This document shows positions 62,304-64,000 of a stretch of DNA of 64,000 nt, one piece after another; positions within the stretch are counted from its first letter, which is position 1, and the number at the start of each line of letters is the position of its first letter. The notes beneath the pieces were generated by a model. It searched no databases and was not told where the DNA came from. It saw only the letters and a program-made list of their open reading frames with translations. The position numbers and the translations under genes are program-made. The DNA comes from an uncultured Pseudomonas sp. (GTDB lineage: Bacteria > Pseudomonadota > Gammaproteobacteria > Pseudomonadales > Pseudomonadaceae), in assembly GCF_913774235.1 (NCBI RefSeq), contig NZ_CAJYDW010000019.1, positions 310,001 to 374,000 of the forward strand, given 5' to 3'.

Positions 62304-64000
62304 TTAGGCCTGCTTCAATTTCGCCAGGGACTGGATGCGGGCGGTTTCGATGCGCGCCACTTCTTCCGCTGGTACGTAGTAGTCGACGTCTTCGTCGTAG
62401 CTGCGGATGACCGCAGTGACGATGCAGCCCACGAAGCTGGCGATGGCCAGCCACCAGATGTGCCAGATCAGGGCGAAGCCGAGGATCAGGGCGAAGAGGC
62501 TGATCACGATGCCGGCGCCAGTGTTGCGCGGCATGTGGATCTGCTTGTAGTCCGCATCCTTCTTCTCGGTGATGCCTTTTTCCTTCATGCCCCAGTAGGC
62601 GTCGATGTCGTGCACTTCCGGCACTTCAGCGAAGTTGTAGAAGGGCGGCGGCGAGGAAGTCGACCATTCCAGGGTACGGCCATCCCACGGATCGCCGGTC
62701 ACGTCCACGTTCTCCGGCAGATTGCGGTCGCGGATACTGACGTAGAACATCCACAGCTGGCTGAGGATGCCGATGGCGATGATGCCGGCGCCGATGGCGG
62801 CGGTCACCAGGAAGGGGTGCCAGTCGGGGTTGTCGTAGTGGTTCAGACGACGGGTCATGCCCATGAAGCCCAGCATGTACAGCGGCATGAAGGCGACATA
62901 GAAGCCGATCAGCCAGCACCAGAAGGCCTGCTTGTTCAGGCGCTCGTTCAGCTTGAAGCCGAACACCTTAGGGAACCAGTAGATCATGCCGGCGAAGTAG
63001 CCGAACACGGCGCCGCCGATGATCACGTTGTGGAAGTGAGCGATCAGGAACAGGCTGTTGTGCAGCACGAAGTCGGCACCCGGTACCGCCAGCAGGACGC
63101 CGGTCATGCCGCCGATGCTGAAGGTCACGATGAAGCCCAGGGTCCAGAGCATCGGCGAGGTGAACTGGATGCGGCCCTGGTACATGGTGAACAGCCAGGT
63201 GAAGATCTTCACACCCGTCGGGATCGCAATGATCATGGTCGCGATGCCGAAGAAGGCGTTGACGTTGCCGCCCGAGCCCATGGTGAAGAAGTGGTGCAGC
63301 CAAACGATGAAGGACAGCACGGTGATCGCCACGGTGGCCCAGACCATCGAGACGTAGCCGAACAGACGCTTCTTGCTGAAGGTGGAGGTCACTTCCGAGA
63401 ACACACCGAAGGCCGGCAGGATCAGGATGTAAACCTCGGGGTGGCCCCAGGCCCAGATCAGGTTGGTGTACATCATCTGGTTGCCGCCGGCTTCCGCAGT
63501 GAAGAAGTGGAAGCCCAGGTAACGGTCCAGGGTCAGCAGTGCCAGGGTCACGGTCAGGATCGGGAACGCGGCCATGATCAGGATGGCGGTGCAGAACGAG
63601 GTCCAGGTGAAGATCGGCATACGCATCAGGGTCATGCCCTTGGTACGCATCTTCAGCACGGTGACGAAGAAGTTCACACCGGTCAGGGTCGTTCCGATAC
63701 CCGATAGCTGTAGTGCCCAGATGTAGTAGTCAACCCCTACCCCTGGACTGTACTGAATGCCCGACAGCGGCGGATAGGCCACCCAGCCGGTCGCGGCGAA
63801 CTCGCCCACGAACAGCGACAGCATCACCAGCACGGCACCGGCCACGAACAGCCAGAAGCTCAGCGAGTTCAGGAAGGGGAAGGCCACGTCGCGAGCACCG
63901 ATTTGCAGCGGTGTCACCACGTTCATCAGGCCGGCCACGAAGGGCATCGCCACGAAGAAGATCATGATCACGCCGTGGGCGGTGAAGATCTGGTCGTAGT
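62304..64000 (-). CDS. cyoB: Cytochrome bo3 ubiquinol oxidase subunit I (5' end outside window)
   Basis: About 565 C-terminal residues are present; the gene continues beyond 64000. The visible protein begins near [14 protein letters not shown], which includes the low-spin heme His. Further signatures are [17 protein letters not shown] (CuB His and the cross-linked Tyr), HHFFTMG and [13 protein letters not shown] with the heme-ligand His residues. The oxidase pumps protons while reducing oxygen with ubiquinol. The 5' part and cyoA lie outside the window. Confidence 0.96.
   Translation of the reverse strand, partial: YDQIFTAHGVIMIFFVAMPFVAGLMNVVTPLQIGARDVAFPFLNSLSFWLFVAGAVLVMLSLFVGEFAATGWVAYPPLSGIQYSPGVGVDYYIWALQLSGIGTTLTGVNFFVTVLKMRTKGMTLMRMPIFTWTSFCTAILIMAAFPILTVTLALLTLDRYLGFHFFTAEAGGNQMMYTNLIWAWGHPEVYILILPAFGVFSEVTSTFSKKRLFGYVSMVWATVAITVLSFIVWLHHFFTMGSGGNVNAFFGIATMIIAIPTGVKIFTWLFTMYQGRIQFTSPMLWTLGFIVTFSIGGMTGVLLAVPGADFVLHNSLFLIAHFHNVIIGGAVFGYFAGMIYWFPKVFGFKLNERLNKQAFWCWLIGFYVAFMPLYMLGFMGMTRRLNHYDNPDWHPFLVTAAIGAGIIAIGILSQLWMFYVSIRDRNLPENVDVTGDPWDGRTLEWSTSSPPPFYNFAEVPEVHDIDAYWGMKEKGITEKKDADYKQIHMPRNTGAGIVISLFALILGFALIWHIWWLAIASFVGCIVTAVIRSYDEDVDYYVPAEEVARIETARIQSLAKLKQA

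Overview
The window is a GC-rich bacterial chromosome segment from a Pseudomonas, by inference from gene content and order. Diagnostic runs are spuABCDEFGH, ispB / rplU-rpmA-obg-proB, murJ-ribF-ileS-lspA-fkpB-ispH-pilE-pilY1-pilXWV-fimU-fimT, thiO / pilSR, bamD / rluD-pgeF-clpB-tRNAs, and cyoBCDE. Several of these follow the order I know from P. aeruginosa, but other joins (spu next to thyA, asrA next to yqhA, cyo after a second pilus cassette) do not. The species is therefore probably a non-aeruginosa Pseudomonas; I cannot name it from sequence alone.

Layout. 1-9321: polyamine catabolism and uptake (spuA-H). 9322-18968: housekeeping and stress genes: thyA, gluconokinase, an EamA/RhtA-type exporter, a small lipoprotein, the Lon-like protease AsrA, YqhA, an iron-sulfur photolyase module and FklB. 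18714-19014: a small gene under an apparent Fur box. 19104-31643: isoprenoid, ribosomal and cell-envelope core genes, interrupted at 21131-21297 by a short inverted-repeat element resembling a MITE. 31659-43441: type IV pilus genes (pilE, pilY1, pilX, pilW, pilV, fimU, fimT, then pilR and pilS) around thiO. 43576-50888: nadE, bamD, rluD, pgeF, clpB. 51051-51295: tRNA-Asn, tRNA-Pro, tRNA-Lys. 51296-53938: a gene-poor, lower-GC accessory stretch with a secreted type-B carboxylesterase. 53939-60373: a second fimU-pilV-pilW-pilX-pilY1 cassette. 60448-64000: cytochrome bo3 oxidase genes cyoE, cyoD, cyoC and part of cyoB.

The most interesting feature is the pair of minor-pilin/PilY1 tip cassettes. 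The copy at the standard locus behind ispH has an atypical, partly AT-rich pilY1 that lacks a recognisable N-terminal MIDAS motif. The copy next to the tRNA-Lys has ordinary high GC, carries a DxSxS MIDAS motif, and resembles the P. aeruginosa PAO1-type PilY1 as I remember it. The cell may therefore be able to build two different pilus-tip complexes on one pilus machine. The other leads are the MITE-like element between rpmA and obg, the Fur-box gene, the photolyase/DUF2256 module, and several RNA or DNA secondary structures.
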